A stretch of DNA of 64,000 bases from Pseudoalteromonas espejiana DSM 9414 (GCF_002221525.1 NZ_CP011028.1:1809001-1873000), one strand, 5' to 3'. Shown: positions 16,747 to 25,899, counted from the first letter of the stretch. The notes: generated from the sequence alone by a model not told the origin. Numbers and translations are program-made.

Positions 16747-16837
16747 TTTAACATTTAGTAAAAAGTAATTTTTGTTATCACAGCTACAGATGTCGTGAAG
16801 TGATTTTAGTAAGTGCCTTAAGGAATAATTGATTCAC

Positions 16838-18727
16838 ATGTCTTCTACACCAGAAAATATAATTGGCCAGCAAGAAATGCTGGCTGTGCGCCACCGCAGG
16901 CGCTATACACTTTGCCATGTTTTGACCATTTTAGGTGTACTTTTTCTTGCTGCTTTTGGAGGTTTGAGCTTAGTTAGTGGTTCGTATGTTTTAGGTACCA
17001 TATTATTAATTAATGCACTTGTGGGGTTAATCAATCTTTATCTTTTAAAGAGAAGTGGTAATGTTGAGCGAGCGGCAAAAATTCTTAGCGGTATTTTGTT
17101 TGTTTTATCTATGAGTTTATTAATCACCGGTGGTGAGAACAATACCGGAATGCTGTGGATTTATCCTATTGTTGCAATAAATCTTTTTATAAACCGCTTT
17201 TGGCCTGCCGTTTTTGTATTTAGCATTTTTAGTATTGCAAGTGCTTTGCTTTTATTTACGCCGTTAAGCGCTTTATTAATGACTAGTTACTCACTTACGG
17301 AAGCCGTACGCTTCATGCTGACAATGCTTGCTTTAAATTCTATTTGTTTAGCTGCATTACGTTCAGAAGAGCAAGCCTACGAAACTATTATGCAACTGCA
17401 TGCAGATGATATTCGCCAAATGGCTTATTACGATAAGCTTACGGGGTTACCTAATCGATGGAGCTTTAAAACTAACCTTGAGCGTATGCTAAACCGTGCT
17501 GAGCGAGATAAGCAACGCATTGGTTTGCTTTATATAGATTTGGATAACTTTAAGCAGGTTAATGATCAGCATGGCCATGAAGCGGGGGACAGAGTTTTAC
17601 TTAAATTTAGTGAGCGGCTTTTAGATGTTATACGCCCAAATGATCAAATATATAAGCCACAAACAGAAAGCTTAGCAAGGCTTGCTGGCGATGAGTTTGT
17701 TGTATTGTTACCTAATATTAAAGCCCCCCTTGATGCCAGTACCGTGGCCGCAAGAATTTTAAATATTTTTAAAGGGGGTTTTAATGTTGATGATGTAGAT
17801 CACATGATATACGCAAGTATTGGTATTGCTGTTTACCCCGATGATTCTGCTGACTCCACTGATTTACTCCATCATGCTAATGCAGCAATGTATGACGCTA
17901 AAAATAATGGACGTAATTGCTTTAAATTTTTTACCCAAGACATTGCTGACAAGCTTCGTGAACGCCAACTCATTGAAAAAGGGCTTAGACTTGCCTTAAA
18001 TGAAGCGCGTTTTAGTTTAGTTTATATGCCTATTTTTGCGTGTAAAGATAGCTCTATTGTAGCCGTTGAAGTGCTGCTTAGGTGTCACAGTCCTGCATTA
18101 AATGGTTATGGGCCTGATCACTTTATCCCTGTGGCTGAGGCTACAGGCCTTATCAAAGATATTGATTTATGGGTTATAGACAATGCTTTAAAAGCACAAG
18201 GCGTTTTACAAAAAGAACTCAGTTTTAGTGGCAAAATTTGTATTAATATTTCGGGTGTTGAGCTACACAATGAGCTATTTCCTGAACAAGTAAAAAATTT
18301 ATTAGCACATCACAAAATTAAACCTAACAGTGTTGAGCTAGAAGTGACAGAGACGGCATTTGTTGCTGGTGATGTTACCTGCCTTAAAACGCTCAATGCG
18401 CTAAATGAACTTGGCGTATCCTTAGCATTAGATGATTTTGGAACTGGTTACACGGCATTTAATCAATTAATACATTACCCAGCTCATTGCTTAAAAATAG
18501 ACCGCTCATTTGTTAATGATCTTTTTTCAGAGCGTGAGGCACGTAACAAAATGGTGATGATCATCCAAAGTTTGGCCAAGCTTTACGACCTTAGAGTGAT
18601 TGCTGAAGGCGTTGAAACCGAAGCACAAATGACTTACCTCAAAGAACTCGGTTGTGATTGGGCGCAAGGCTATTATTTATCGCGGCCACTATCGTGGGAT
18701 GACTTTTGTGCATTACTTAAATCTTAA
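16838..18727 (+). CDS. Membrane-bound GGDEF/EAL cyclic-di-GMP protein
   Basis: About 629 aa. The N-terminal 175 residues contain around six transmembrane helices; then LTGLPNRWSFKTNL opens a GGDEF domain with RLAGDEFVVLL (AGDEF variant of GGDEF), followed by an EAL domain with VEVLLRC (EVL instead of EAL), NISGVEL, EVTETAF, LDDFGTGYTAFNQL, KIDRSFV and AEGVETEAQ. The metal-ligand Glu, the DDFGTG loop and the late Glu are kept, so phosphodiesterase activity is plausible; AGDEF can support diguanylate cyclase activity. ATG at 16838 is 13 bp from AAGGA, whereas a TTG at 16829 is only 4 bp from it, so the start is uncertain. Confidence 0.9.
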   Translation: MSSTPENIIGQQEMLAVRHRRRYTLCHVLTILGVLFLAAFGGLSLVSGSYVLGTILLINALVGLINLYLLKRSGNVERAAKILSGILFVLSMSLLITGGENNTGMLWIYPIVAINLFINRFWPAVFVFSIFSIASALLLFTPLSALLMTSYSLTEAVRFMLTMLALNSICLAALRSEEQAYETIMQLHADDIRQMAYYDKLTGLPNRWSFKTNLERMLNRAERDKQRIGLLYIDLDNFKQVNDQHGHEAGDRVLLKFSERLLDVIRPNDQIYKPQTESLARLAGDEFVVLLPNIKAPLDASTVAARILNIFKGGFNVDDVDHMIYASIGIAVYPDDSADSTDLLHHANAAMYDAKNNGRNCFKFFTQDIADKLRERQLIEKGLRLALNEARFSLVYMPIFACKDSSIVAVEVLLRCHSPALNGYGPDHFIPVAEATGLIKDIDLWVIDNALKAQGVLQKELSFSGKICINISGVELHNELFPEQVKNLLAHHKIKPNSVELEVTETAFVAGDVTCLKTLNALNELGVSLALDDFGTGYTAFNQLIHYPAHCLKIDRSFVNDLFSEREARNKMVMIIQSLAKLYDLRVIAEGVETEAQMTYLKELGCDWAQGYYLSRPLSWDDFCALLKS

Positions 18728-18858
18728 ATAAACAACCTGATATGATTATTAGACAATAGGTTACAAGTTATGCTGTATTGTTGGTTAGTGTTAGTACAGC
18801 GTGGGTACTTTAGTAATTTGCATCTATTTTAAATCTAATTAGAAAACAAGGAATGTAT

Positions 18859-19275
18859 ATGAATCAAGTAAATAAAAAAGCAATCATTAAATTTGAAATG
18901 TCAGAAACAGGGCACCAAATTGTTAATGCTAAAATTAATGGCAAGCCTTTGCGCCTAATTTTAGATACAGCCGCAGGCTCGTCTGTTTTAGATAAAGCCT
19001 GCCTTAATGATTTAAACATTATAGAAACACTTAGTGATGAAAATGCAGCGGGTTTAGGTACATCTGAGCATGTAATGGGAAATATTGAGGTTTCAGAAAT
19101 TGAATTAGCTGGCGTTGTATATAAAAACCCGAGCTTTGTATCGTTAAACCTTGACCATGTGCAAGTTGCAGGTGGAGAAGAGGGCGTACATGGTTTACTT
19201 GGCTCGCCTTTTTTTATTCAGCACAAAGGCGTTATAGATTTTGAGAATGAAACGCTTGAGCTTATAAGCTCTTAA
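18859..19275 (+). CDS. Retropepsin-like aspartic protease domain protein
   Basis: A 138-aa protein with the retropepsin fold marks: LRLILDTAAGSSVLDKACL carrying the catalytic Asp (DTAA replaces the common DTGA), a flap-like GLGTSEHVMGNI and the second hydrophobic-Gly motif GLLGSPFFIQHKGVIDFE. It lacks a signal peptide, so it may be cytoplasmic, unlike many periplasmic relatives. A frame open from 18853 is ignored because AAGGA abuts that ATG; the ATG at 18859 has proper spacing. It follows the GGDEF/EAL gene by about 130 bp. Confidence 0.75.
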   Translation: MNQVNKKAIIKFEMSETGHQIVNAKINGKPLRLILDTAAGSSVLDKACLNDLNIIETLSDENAAGLGTSEHVMGNIEVSEIELAGVVYKNPSFVSLNLDHVQVAGGEEGVHGLLGSPFFIQHKGVIDFENETLELISS

Positions 19276-19281
19276 ATAACA

Positions 19282-19320
19282 AAGCCTGCGCACTTATTTT
19301 TTAAATACGTGCGCAGGCTT
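19282..19320. terminator. Bidirectional terminator between convergent genes
   Basis: AAGCCTGCGCAC and GTGCGCAGGCTT form a perfect 12-bp stem around an AT-rich loop. It separates the protease gene from the convergent mesD gene. Confidence 0.8.
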
Positions 19321-19352
19321 AAGTTACATAGTTGCTTTTAAAGCAAGCTTTA

Positions 19353-20381
19353 CTACTGTAGTAGCTCTTTTCTTACTATTTCAGCACCTTTACTTAGGGC
19401 ATTGAGCTTACCATTTGCAACTTCATGAGAAAGCGGGGCCATGCCGCAGTTTGTACAAGGGTAGAGTTTATCAGCGTCTACAAACTGTAGGGCTTTGCGT
19501 AAAGTGGCGGCTACCTCTTCAGGTGTTTCTATTTCATTGCTAGCAACATCAATAGCACCCACCATTACTTTTTTACCTCGAATGAGTTCGAGTAAATCTA
19601 TAGGTACGTGCGAGTTGTGGCACTCTAATGAGATAATATCAATATTTGATTGCTGTAATTTAGGGAATGCTTCTTCGTACTGGCGCCATTCACTGCCGAG
19701 TGTTTTTTTCCAATCGGTGTTGGCCTTAATGCCGTAGCCGTAACAAATATGTACTGCGGTTTCGCATTTGAGCCCTTCAATTGCACGCTCTAAACACGCG
19801 ATGCCCCAATCGTTTACTTCATCAAAAAACACATTAAAAGCGGGCTCATCAAATTGGATTATATCTACGCCTGCGGCTTCTAGCTCTTTGGCCTCTTGGT
19901 TTAGTATTTTGGCAAATTCCCACGCTAGTTTTTCACGGCTTTTGTAATGGTCGTCATACAGAGTGTCTATCATAGTCATTGGGCCAGGTAACGCCCACTT
20001 AATAGGTTGGGTAGTTTGCGAGCGTAAAAACTTAGCGTCTTCAACAAACACTGGTTTTTGGCGGCTAACAGGGCCCACTACGCTTGGTACACTTGCATCG
20101 TAACGGTCACGTATTTTTACTGTTTTACGTTTTTCAAAATCAACACCGTTAAGGTGCTCTATAAATGTAGTTACAAAATGCTGACGTGTTTGCTCACCAT
20201 CGCTTACTATATCAATGCCTGCTTGTTGCTGGTCGAATAATGATAAGCGTAGGGCATCGTGTTTGCCTTGGGTTAATTCATCTGCTTGTAACTTCCAAGG
20301 TGACCAAAGAGTTTCTGACTCTGCAAGCCATAATGGCTTTGGTAAACTGCCTGCTGTAGATGTAGGTAATAAAGTTTTCAT
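19353..20381 (-). CDS. mesD: Folate-independent methionine synthase, core MetE type
   Basis: A 342-aa protein corresponding to the C-terminal catalytic domain of MetE only. It has TSTAGSLPKPLWL at the N-terminus, the substrate motif IIQFDEPAFNVF, the zinc-ligand region AVHICYGYG and the C-terminal zinc cysteine motif PCTNCGMAPLSHEV. Full-length MetE is about 750 aa, so the folate-binding N-terminal domain is absent. Core-MetE proteins located beside a DUF1852 gene are the MesD family of folate-independent methionine synthases, which depend on MesX and oxygen. The DUF1852 gene lies 30 bp upstream on the same strand. The methyl donor is not known from sequence. Confidence 0.85.
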   Translation of the reverse strand: MKTLLPTSTAGSLPKPLWLAESETLWSPWKLQADELTQGKHDALRLSLFDQQQAGIDIVSDGEQTRQHFVTTFIEHLNGVDFEKRKTVKIRDRYDASVPSVVGPVSRQKPVFVEDAKFLRSQTTQPIKWALPGPMTMIDTLYDDHYKSREKLAWEFAKILNQEAKELEAAGVDIIQFDEPAFNVFFDEVNDWGIACLERAIEGLKCETAVHICYGYGIKANTDWKKTLGSEWRQYEEAFPKLQQSNIDIISLECHNSHVPIDLLELIRGKKVMVGAIDVASNEIETPEEVAATLRKALQFVDADKLYPCTNCGMAPLSHEVANGKLNALSKGAEIVRKELLQ

Positions 20382-20411
20382 AATAAGTGATACCGTATAA
20401 TTTAATTAAAT

Positions 20412-21386
20412 TTAGATGTTTACCGTTGTAAATTGCTCAAGCGCCGATTGGTATGGTTTTATAAAGTGCTCTTCGGCAAACTTACCTTGCTCTGCGGCTA
20501 ATTTACTGCGCTCATCTCTATCGTAAATAATCTGTGTGAGTGAATGGTCTGCATTTTTTAAATTAGGTTTGTAAGCTTTGCCTGCCGTTGCATTTGCGTT
20601 GTAAATTTCTGGGCGATAAATTTTTTGAAACGTTTCCATGGTGCTAATTGTGCTTATTAGCTCAAGGTTGGTGTAGTCGTTTAGTAAATCCCCAAAGAAA
20701 AACAAGGCAAAAGGCGCAGCGCTATTTGCAGGCATAAAGTAACGAACCTGTAAGCCCATTTTTTTAAAGTATTGCTCTGTTAGCGAAGATTCGTTTGGTT
20801 GGTACTCAATACCTAAAATAGGGTGCTCGTTTGCTGTACGGTGGTAAGTTTTGTTATCAGACACGCTTAGGCATATTACCGGTGGCTTTTTAAAGTTTTG
20901 TTTATATGTAGTTGAGCTCACGAACGATTGAAACAACTTTCCATGCAGCTCACCAAAATTATCAGGAATACTAAACTGCGGTTTATTTTTATTATGTTGC
21001 TGAAGGAGCACGCTAAAGTCGTAGTCACGCACGTAAGACGAAAAGTTGTTACCAACAATGCCTTCTATGCATTTGTTTGTTTTGTTATCTACTATGTTGG
21101 TTTTAAGTATTTCTATTGATGGAAAGCTTTGGCTGTTTTCATCTAAGCCAATATCTACAGAAATAATTTCGAGTTCGATTGAATAACGTTCTGCTGTTGG
21201 GTTATCCCAATTAGCCAGTGTATTAAAGCGGTTATTGATCATGTTAAGTGCTTTGCGCAAATTAGATTGACGGTGCTCGCCACGGGCTAAGTTTGCAAAG
21301 TTAGTTGTAATACGAGTATTTGTTGATGGCGTATAGTGCTCATCAAGGCGCTGACTTTGAATATTAAAGGTTAAGTTTTTACTCAT
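20412..21386 (-). CDS. mesX: DUF1852 protein MesX, partner of MesD
   Basis: A 324-aa DUF1852 protein (MSKNLTFNIQSQRLDEHYTP, then NFANLARGEHRQSNLRKALN, IELEIISVDIGLDENSQSFP and QVRYFMPANSAAPFALFFFG). MesX is described as a putative oxygenase needed for MesD-type methionine synthases. The two genes are adjacent and co-oriented with mesX first, forming a two-gene operon. ATG at 21386 is preferred over a TTG at 21401 because it starts at the family-typical MSKNLTFN. Confidence 0.85.
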   Translation of the reverse strand: MSKNLTFNIQSQRLDEHYTPSTNTRITTNFANLARGEHRQSNLRKALNMINNRFNTLANWDNPTAERYSIELEIISVDIGLDENSQSFPSIEILKTNIVDNKTNKCIEGIVGNNFSSYVRDYDFSVLLQQHNKNKPQFSIPDNFGELHGKLFQSFVSSTTYKQNFKKPPVICLSVSDNKTYHRTANEHPILGIEYQPNESSLTEQYFKKMGLQVRYFMPANSAAPFALFFFGDLLNDYTNLELISTISTMETFQKIYRPEIYNANATAGKAYKPNLKNADHSLTQIIYDRDERSKLAAEQGKFAEEHFIKPYQSALEQFTTVNI

Positions 21387-21644
21387 GATGTTGGTATCCA
21401 ATTTTTATTTAAAGGCAAAGCCATTGTTTTTAAAAGTGGCTGCTGCTTAGCTATAAACTAGTGGTTAGCTAAGCGCTGTTCGATGAGTAATTTATACGTA
21501 AATTGTGCCTTAAATAAAAACGGTATAATTTCACATAAAACATGAGTTTGATTCATTTATAAAATATGGCTTAGCGTTCGCACCAACGATAGGCTGAAAT
21601 CAGGTAAGTAAGTTAGCTGTAAGGGGTAGTATTTATAGCGGTTT

Positions 21645-21660
21645 AGATGTCTAGATGGGG
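21645..21660. promoter_or_regulatory. Weak MetJ-box-like sequence upstream of mesX
   Basis: AGATGTCTAGATGGGG resembles two tandem MetJ boxes (AGACGTCT): 7 of 8 positions in the first and 5 of 8 in the second. It lies in the 440-bp divergent gap, about 260 bp from mesX and 170 bp from the membrane-protein gene on the right, which is far for a MetJ operator. No other clear signal is seen in this gap. Confidence 0.25.
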
Positions 21661-21828
21661 TTGTTGCGGTAATTTCATGTTCGGTATGAGTAATATTCAG
21701 GGCTCTGTTTTATAAACTATGTAATGTGTAAAAAGACAGGTTATCTATCTGTTGTTCATCTACACTTAGTTACACTCGATTACTAACTTCTTAATAATAA
21801 AGTACATTGTGTACGCATAAGTAAATAG

Positions 21829-22842
21829 ATGAACAAATTAAAAAACCTTATCACCCAATTTATAACTGCAATGCAAAAGCGCCCTGGATTATTAGCTGTG
21901 ATGGCGTTTTGCTCTGGTGTAGCAAGCTATGTCATGGTTGACAGGAAGGAATCGTTTTCGCAGGTTATTGCTATTGTGTTATTGATAAGCTGGCTTTGGC
22001 TAATAATTGATAACTGGCTACGCGAAAAAGTAGAAGAGAGGTTTGGTGTAGCGGTATCGCCGAATGTAATGCGTTTTGCACTGCAAATGGTGCAACAAGA
22101 GAGCTTATTTTTTGCGTTACCCTTTTTTTTAGCGGTTACGCAGTGGGATCATCCACAATCTATTTTTACATCGCTTATTGTTTTGTGTGCCGTAGTGTCG
22201 GTTATCGACCCGCTTTATTATAAAAAACTAGCCACAAATCGCACATTATTTACTGTGTTTCATAACTTTGCTTTATTTGTAGTATTGCTTGTAACACTGC
22301 CCATTTTATTAAACCTGACAACTAGCCAAAGTTTGGTAATTGCACTAATTACGGGTGTTATTGTTACCTTGCCGAGTTTAAAAAATTTAATGCCTAATGC
22401 ACGCTGGTGGCGTTTTCCTATTTTAGTTTTAATTTTATGTGCTTTTAGTGCCAGCGTTTGGCAGTTACGTAGCTTTGTGCCGCCAGCAGCGCTTAGATTA
22501 ACCGACATTACGTTAGCGCACGAAGTCGACTTACAACATAAAAAGCCTGTAGGCAGTATTGAAACGCTTGATTTACACACCCTACACCGCGAGGGTTTAT
22601 ACAGCTGGACTGCGGTTAAAGCGCCACGGGGTTTAAACGAAAAAATATTTCATGTGTGGATACACAATAAAAAAGAAGTCGATAGAATCACCTTAAATAT
22701 TAATGGCGGGCGCGAGCAAGGTTATAGGGCTTGGTCTCATAAGGTTAACTTTCCTAAAAACGCTTTAGGTAAGTGGCAAGTAAAAGTAGTAACTGAATCA
22801 GGCCAGTTAATAGGTTTGGCAAAATTTAATGTTACATATTAA
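21829..22842 (+). CDS. DUF5924/DUF2914 membrane protein
   Basis: A 337-aa inner-membrane protein. About seven hydrophobic segments occupy residues 18-210 (DUF5924-like part). The C-terminal 110 residues form a DUF2914 domain outside the membrane: LYSWTAVKAPRGLNEKIFHV, then WIHNKKEVDRITLNI, GYRAWSHKVNFPK and GKWQVKVVTESGQLIGLAKF. Function is unknown; the DUF2914 domain looks like a beta-rich module placed on the periplasmic side. It is a single gene divergent from mesX. Confidence 0.8.
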   Translation: MNKLKNLITQFITAMQKRPGLLAVMAFCSGVASYVMVDRKESFSQVIAIVLLISWLWLIIDNWLREKVEERFGVAVSPNVMRFALQMVQQESLFFALPFFLAVTQWDHPQSIFTSLIVLCAVVSVIDPLYYKKLATNRTLFTVFHNFALFVVLLVTLPILLNLTTSQSLVIALITGVIVTLPSLKNLMPNARWWRFPILVLILCAFSASVWQLRSFVPPAALRLTDITLAHEVDLQHKKPVGSIETLDLHTLHREGLYSWTAVKAPRGLNEKIFHVWIHNKKEVDRITLNINGGREQGYRAWSHKVNFPKNALGKWQVKVVTESGQLIGLAKFNVTY

Positions 22843-22904
22843 CTATGGTAATAGGTTTGTAATTAAATAAATATTTGATAGGCTATTTTTACAGTGTTTA
22901 ATGG

Positions 22905-23150
22905 ATGAACGTTATGAGTTTGGCATTTGATTTATTTATTTGGTTAATGATAGAGACAATTTTAGGTTTTTTAATTTACTCAACTGGCTGCACTATTTTA
23001 AAAATAGTTACCTTTGGTAAGTTTAAAAGCGAAATTACCGATTATGTATCGTTTAAGGCGAATAAAGCCAAAGATGTTTACTTAATTTGCTTACTCGGGT
23101 TTAGCTTTTATGTGCTGTTAATTGGCTTTATTGCTTACATGAGCCACTAA
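22905..23150 (+). CDS. Small hypothetical membrane protein
   Basis: An 81-aa (or 78-aa from ATG 22914) protein with two hydrophobic helices, residues about 6-32 (LAFDLFIWLMIETILGFLIY) and about 58-77 (VYLICLLGFSFYVLLIGFIA), joined by a short charged loop (FGKFKSEITDYVSFKANKAK). No family recognised. It sits 62 bp after the DUF5924 gene and 15 bp before the next ORF, so may be co-transcribed with both. Confidence 0.6.
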   Translation: MNVMSLAFDLFIWLMIETILGFLIYSTGCTILKIVTFGKFKSEITDYVSFKANKAKDVYLICLLGFSFYVLLIGFIAYMSH

Positions 23151-23164
23151 TTTATACAAACCAC

Positions 23165-23607
23165 ATGAAACAAAATAGATTTTTGATTGCAGCGAGTGCT
23201 TTGAGCTTTATAGCCTCGCTTTTACATGTAGCGTGTATTTTTGGTGGGCCCGACTGGTATCGCTTTTTTGGTGCTGGTGAGAAAATGGCTCAACTGGCAG
23301 AGCAGGGAAGTACCTATCCAACTTATGTGACTTTAGCTATTGCAGTTATTATTGCTCTTTGGGGCTTATACGCGCTCTCTGGTGCAGGCGTTATCTTAAA
23401 ATTGCCACTATTAAAAACTGCCTTGGTATTAATCACCGCTATTTATTTAGTGCGCGGTATTGCAGGTTTAATCATTCCTTTTTAACTACCAGCCAAATTG
23501 TTCACCATAACACTATGCAGTTTTGGATAATAAGTTCGCTTGTGTGTTGCCTATATGGGATATGTTATTTATTAGGCACGCGACAATTTTGGTATTCATC
23601 TAAATAA
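23165..23607 (+). pseudogene. Four-helix membrane protein with a frameshift at a T-run
   Basis: The first frame encodes 106 aa (MKQNRFLIAASALSFIASLL, FGGPDWYRFFGAGEKMAQLA ... GIAGLIIPF) with three transmembrane helices and stops inside a T5 run near 23480. With one extra T the frame continues to LTTSQIVHHNTMQFWIISSL and ends VCCLYGICYLLGTRQFWYSS, adding a fourth helix and stopping at 23607. The continuation is hydrophobic and ends neatly, so the full protein was probably about 146 aa. It may be a true frameshift, a sequencing error, or the shortened protein may be functional. Confidence 0.65.
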
Positions 23608-23637
23608 TTATAAATATTCGATAATTTAAGGACACCT

Positions 23638-24543
23638 ATGAGCCACGATCACTGTCATCATGTTAGCAATTATAATCGTGCTTTTGCGATAGGTGTGTTA
23701 CTAAATATTGTATTTGTAGTAATAGAAGCTGGCTATGGTTTTTATGCCAACTCCTTAGCGTTATTAGCCGATGCCGGGCATAACCTAAGCGATGTTGTAA
23801 GTTTATTACTTGCTTGGGGTGCAAATGTTTTAGCTAGTAAAGCCGCCACGGATAAACGAACTTTTGGTTATAAAAAATCTACGGTGCTAGCGTCTTTAAC
23901 GAGCTCTATATTATTAATGGCTGCACTGGTAAGTATAGCTTGGCATGCCATTGAGCGCTTTGAAAATCCACAACCTGTTACAGGTGTCACAATTATTGTG
24001 GTGTCGTTAATTGGTGTGGTAATAAATACGCTAACTGCTTTGCTGTTTGTTCAAGGGCAAAAGCATGATTTAAACATTCGGGGTGCGTTTTTACATATGG
24101 CTGCTGATGCAGCTGTATCTTTAGGTGTTGTTATTGCAGGCGTAATAATATTATTTAAAAATTGGCATTGGGTTGACCCAGTGGTTAGCCTGAGCATTGT
24201 GGTAATTGTATTTATTGGGACCTGGGGATTATTTAAAGAGTCACTTAATTATGCAACCGATGCAGTGCCTAAAAATATTAATGTACACTCAATTAAAGCG
24301 TATTTTTTAAACATTGATCATGTTGTAGATTTACATGGCTTGCATGTTTGGCCATTAAGTACCACTGAGTCTGCACTTATTGTTCATTTAGTGACTAATA
24401 AACAAACACTCAATAATGAATTTTTAATTGAAGTGCAACAGCATTTGCACGACCACTTTAAAATTGAACACGCCACCATACAAATAGAAACTAGCCACGG
24501 TAACCGCGGTTGTATGTTTAACCATGAGCATGCCCATGGTTAA
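23638..24543 (+). CDS. Cation diffusion facilitator (zinc/cadmium efflux)
   Basis: A 301-aa CDF transporter of the CzcD/ZitB type, exporting Zn(II) or similar divalent cations in exchange for protons. Six transmembrane helices are visible. Metal-site motifs are LLADAGHNLSDV (TM2, Asp/His) and HMAADAAVSLGV (TM5, HxxxD); the cytoplasmic domain includes VVDLHGLHVWPLSTTESALI. Histidine-rich ends (MSHDHCHHVSN and FNHEHAHG) may bind metal. Single gene with its own ribosome-binding site (AAGGAC). It is convergent with the Nramp-like importer. Confidence 0.92.
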   Translation: MSHDHCHHVSNYNRAFAIGVLLNIVFVVIEAGYGFYANSLALLADAGHNLSDVVSLLLAWGANVLASKAATDKRTFGYKKSTVLASLTSSILLMAALVSIAWHAIERFENPQPVTGVTIIVVSLIGVVINTLTALLFVQGQKHDLNIRGAFLHMAADAAVSLGVVIAGVIILFKNWHWVDPVVSLSIVVIVFIGTWGLFKESLNYATDAVPKNINVHSIKAYFLNIDHVVDLHGLHVWPLSTTESALIVHLVTNKQTLNNEFLIEVQQHLHDHFKIEHATIQIETSHGNRGCMFNHEHAHG

Positions 24544-24565
24544 ACAGCAGTTCACTATTGCGTGA

Positions 24566-25765
24566 TTAAAATAATAAACCGGTTAGTTTGTAACAACTTA
24601 GCGAAAAAATAAGCAGTAATACAGGTAAAATAATTAAGTTTAATAACGTTGAATTAGTGTATTTACCCATTACGGCTTTTTGATTTACTAACCAAACCAA
24701 GTAAGCCGTAATTATAGGAAGTAGTAAGCCGTTTGCAGCTTGTGCAAATATAATAACGGCTACGGGGTCTAACCCTAACGAGGCAACTAAAGCACCAAAT
24801 ACTAAAATAGTAATCGCAACCGATTTAAACCGTGTATTACTCATTTCGTTTTTCCAGCCCAACATACCACAAACCGCATATGCGCCCGCGAGTGGCGCTG
24901 TTATAGCACTCGTTAAGCCTGCAGCAAATAAACCAATGGCAAAAAAGTAATGCGCGGCTTCACCAAGTAGTGGCTCTAACTGCACAGCCATATTAGCAGC
25001 ACTTATTTTACCGGCATCTGTGCCATAAAATGCCACTGACGCGGTAGATAAAATAGCAAGTGTGATCACACCGCCTAAAGTAATTGATAAACCCGTGTCG
25101 AGGTTTGTTTGCTTCATAATTGTGTCTTTATCACTTTTTGAATGGTCTTGCGCAGCTAATACGCCAGAGTGTAAAAATAAGTTATAAGGCACAATAGTTG
25201 TACCAATCAGCGCAAGTACGGTGGTTAAAGAGCCTGAGGGCATACTAGGTATAAACCCGGCTACAACTTTAGAAAGAGGGGGGGCGGCCATAATTAACGT
25301 AGATATAAATACTAAGCTCATTAGTATTACAAGCAGTATTAACGCGTTTTCTACCACTTTATGTTTACCGCTGTATAAAAGCAGTGCGCTACATATTGCA
25401 ATTAGTGGGGTCCATATTTGTGCACCAATTTCTGGAAATATTCCTACTAGGCCCATACTGGCACCGCTTAAATTTCCGGCTTCGTAGGCGGCACTGCCTA
25501 CACCAATAGCGCTTATTACTAAAAAGGTAGCAAGTGCTTTGAGGTATGGGGTTTTAATGTGGGCGCGTAATGCTTGCGCTAAATCTTGGCCTGTTGCTAC
25601 ACCTAATCGTGCGGCCATAGATTGTAATAAAATAGTGGCAATAACCGAAAAAAGTAATGTCCAAATTAGCGCAAATCCAAAATTTGCACCCGCTACACTT
25701 GCTGTAGTTATAGTGCCTGGGCCAATAAATGCGGCTGTTACGAGTAATCCTGGGCCAAATCGCAT
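24566..25765 (-). CDS. Nramp-like metal transporter with altered metal-site motifs
   Basis: A 399-aa protein with eleven transmembrane segments and the Nramp fold: GPGLLVTAAFIGPGTITTAS in TM1, LLQSMAARLGVATGQDLAQA after TM2 and GTTIVPYNLFLHSGVLA in TM6. The canonical metal motifs are DPGN in TM1 and MPHN in TM6; here they read GPGT and VPYN, so the coordinating Asp, Asn and Met are all changed. That argues against classical Mn/Fe uptake and suggests another cation, as in Nramp-related magnesium or aluminium transporters. Substrate is unknown. Upstream lies a run of hairpins that may regulate it. Confidence 0.85.
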   Translation of the reverse strand: MRFGPGLLVTAAFIGPGTITTASVAGANFGFALIWTLLFSVIATILLQSMAARLGVATGQDLAQALRAHIKTPYLKALATFLVISAIGVGSAAYEAGNLSGASMGLVGIFPEIGAQIWTPLIAICSALLLYSGKHKVVENALILLVILMSLVFISTLIMAAPPLSKVVAGFIPSMPSGSLTTVLALIGTTIVPYNLFLHSGVLAAQDHSKSDKDTIMKQTNLDTGLSITLGGVITLAILSTASVAFYGTDAGKISAANMAVQLEPLLGEAAHYFFAIGLFAAGLTSAITAPLAGAYAVCGMLGWKNEMSNTRFKSVAITILVFGALVASLGLDPVAVIIFAQAANGLLLPIITAYLVWLVNQKAVMGKYTNSTLLNLIILPVLLLIFSLSCYKLTGLLF

Positions 25766-25827
25766 AAGTTACCTTAATATTTGCTTTTAAATTTTGCACG
25801 GTGTTTAAATTAACCCGTACATTTATT

Positions 25828-25899
25828 GCTGCCACTTTAAGTGCCTTGCAGCTAGAGCCGCCCCTTGGCTATTCATTTTAATTGAATGAGTAAAAAGCC
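25828..25899 (-). promoter_or_regulatory. Structured leader upstream of the Nramp-like gene (candidate riboswitch)
   Basis: Within 63-135 bp upstream of the start, three hairpins are visible: GCTGC ... GCAGC with an inner CACTT/AAGTG stem (25828-25852), AGCC/GGCT (25856-25870) and one pairing GGCTATTCA with TGAAT and AGCC (25867-25899). Two of them share the GGCT arm, so alternative folds are possible. I do not recognise a known riboswitch class. The rest of the 420-bp gap up to the next gene shows no clear feature. Confidence 0.35.
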
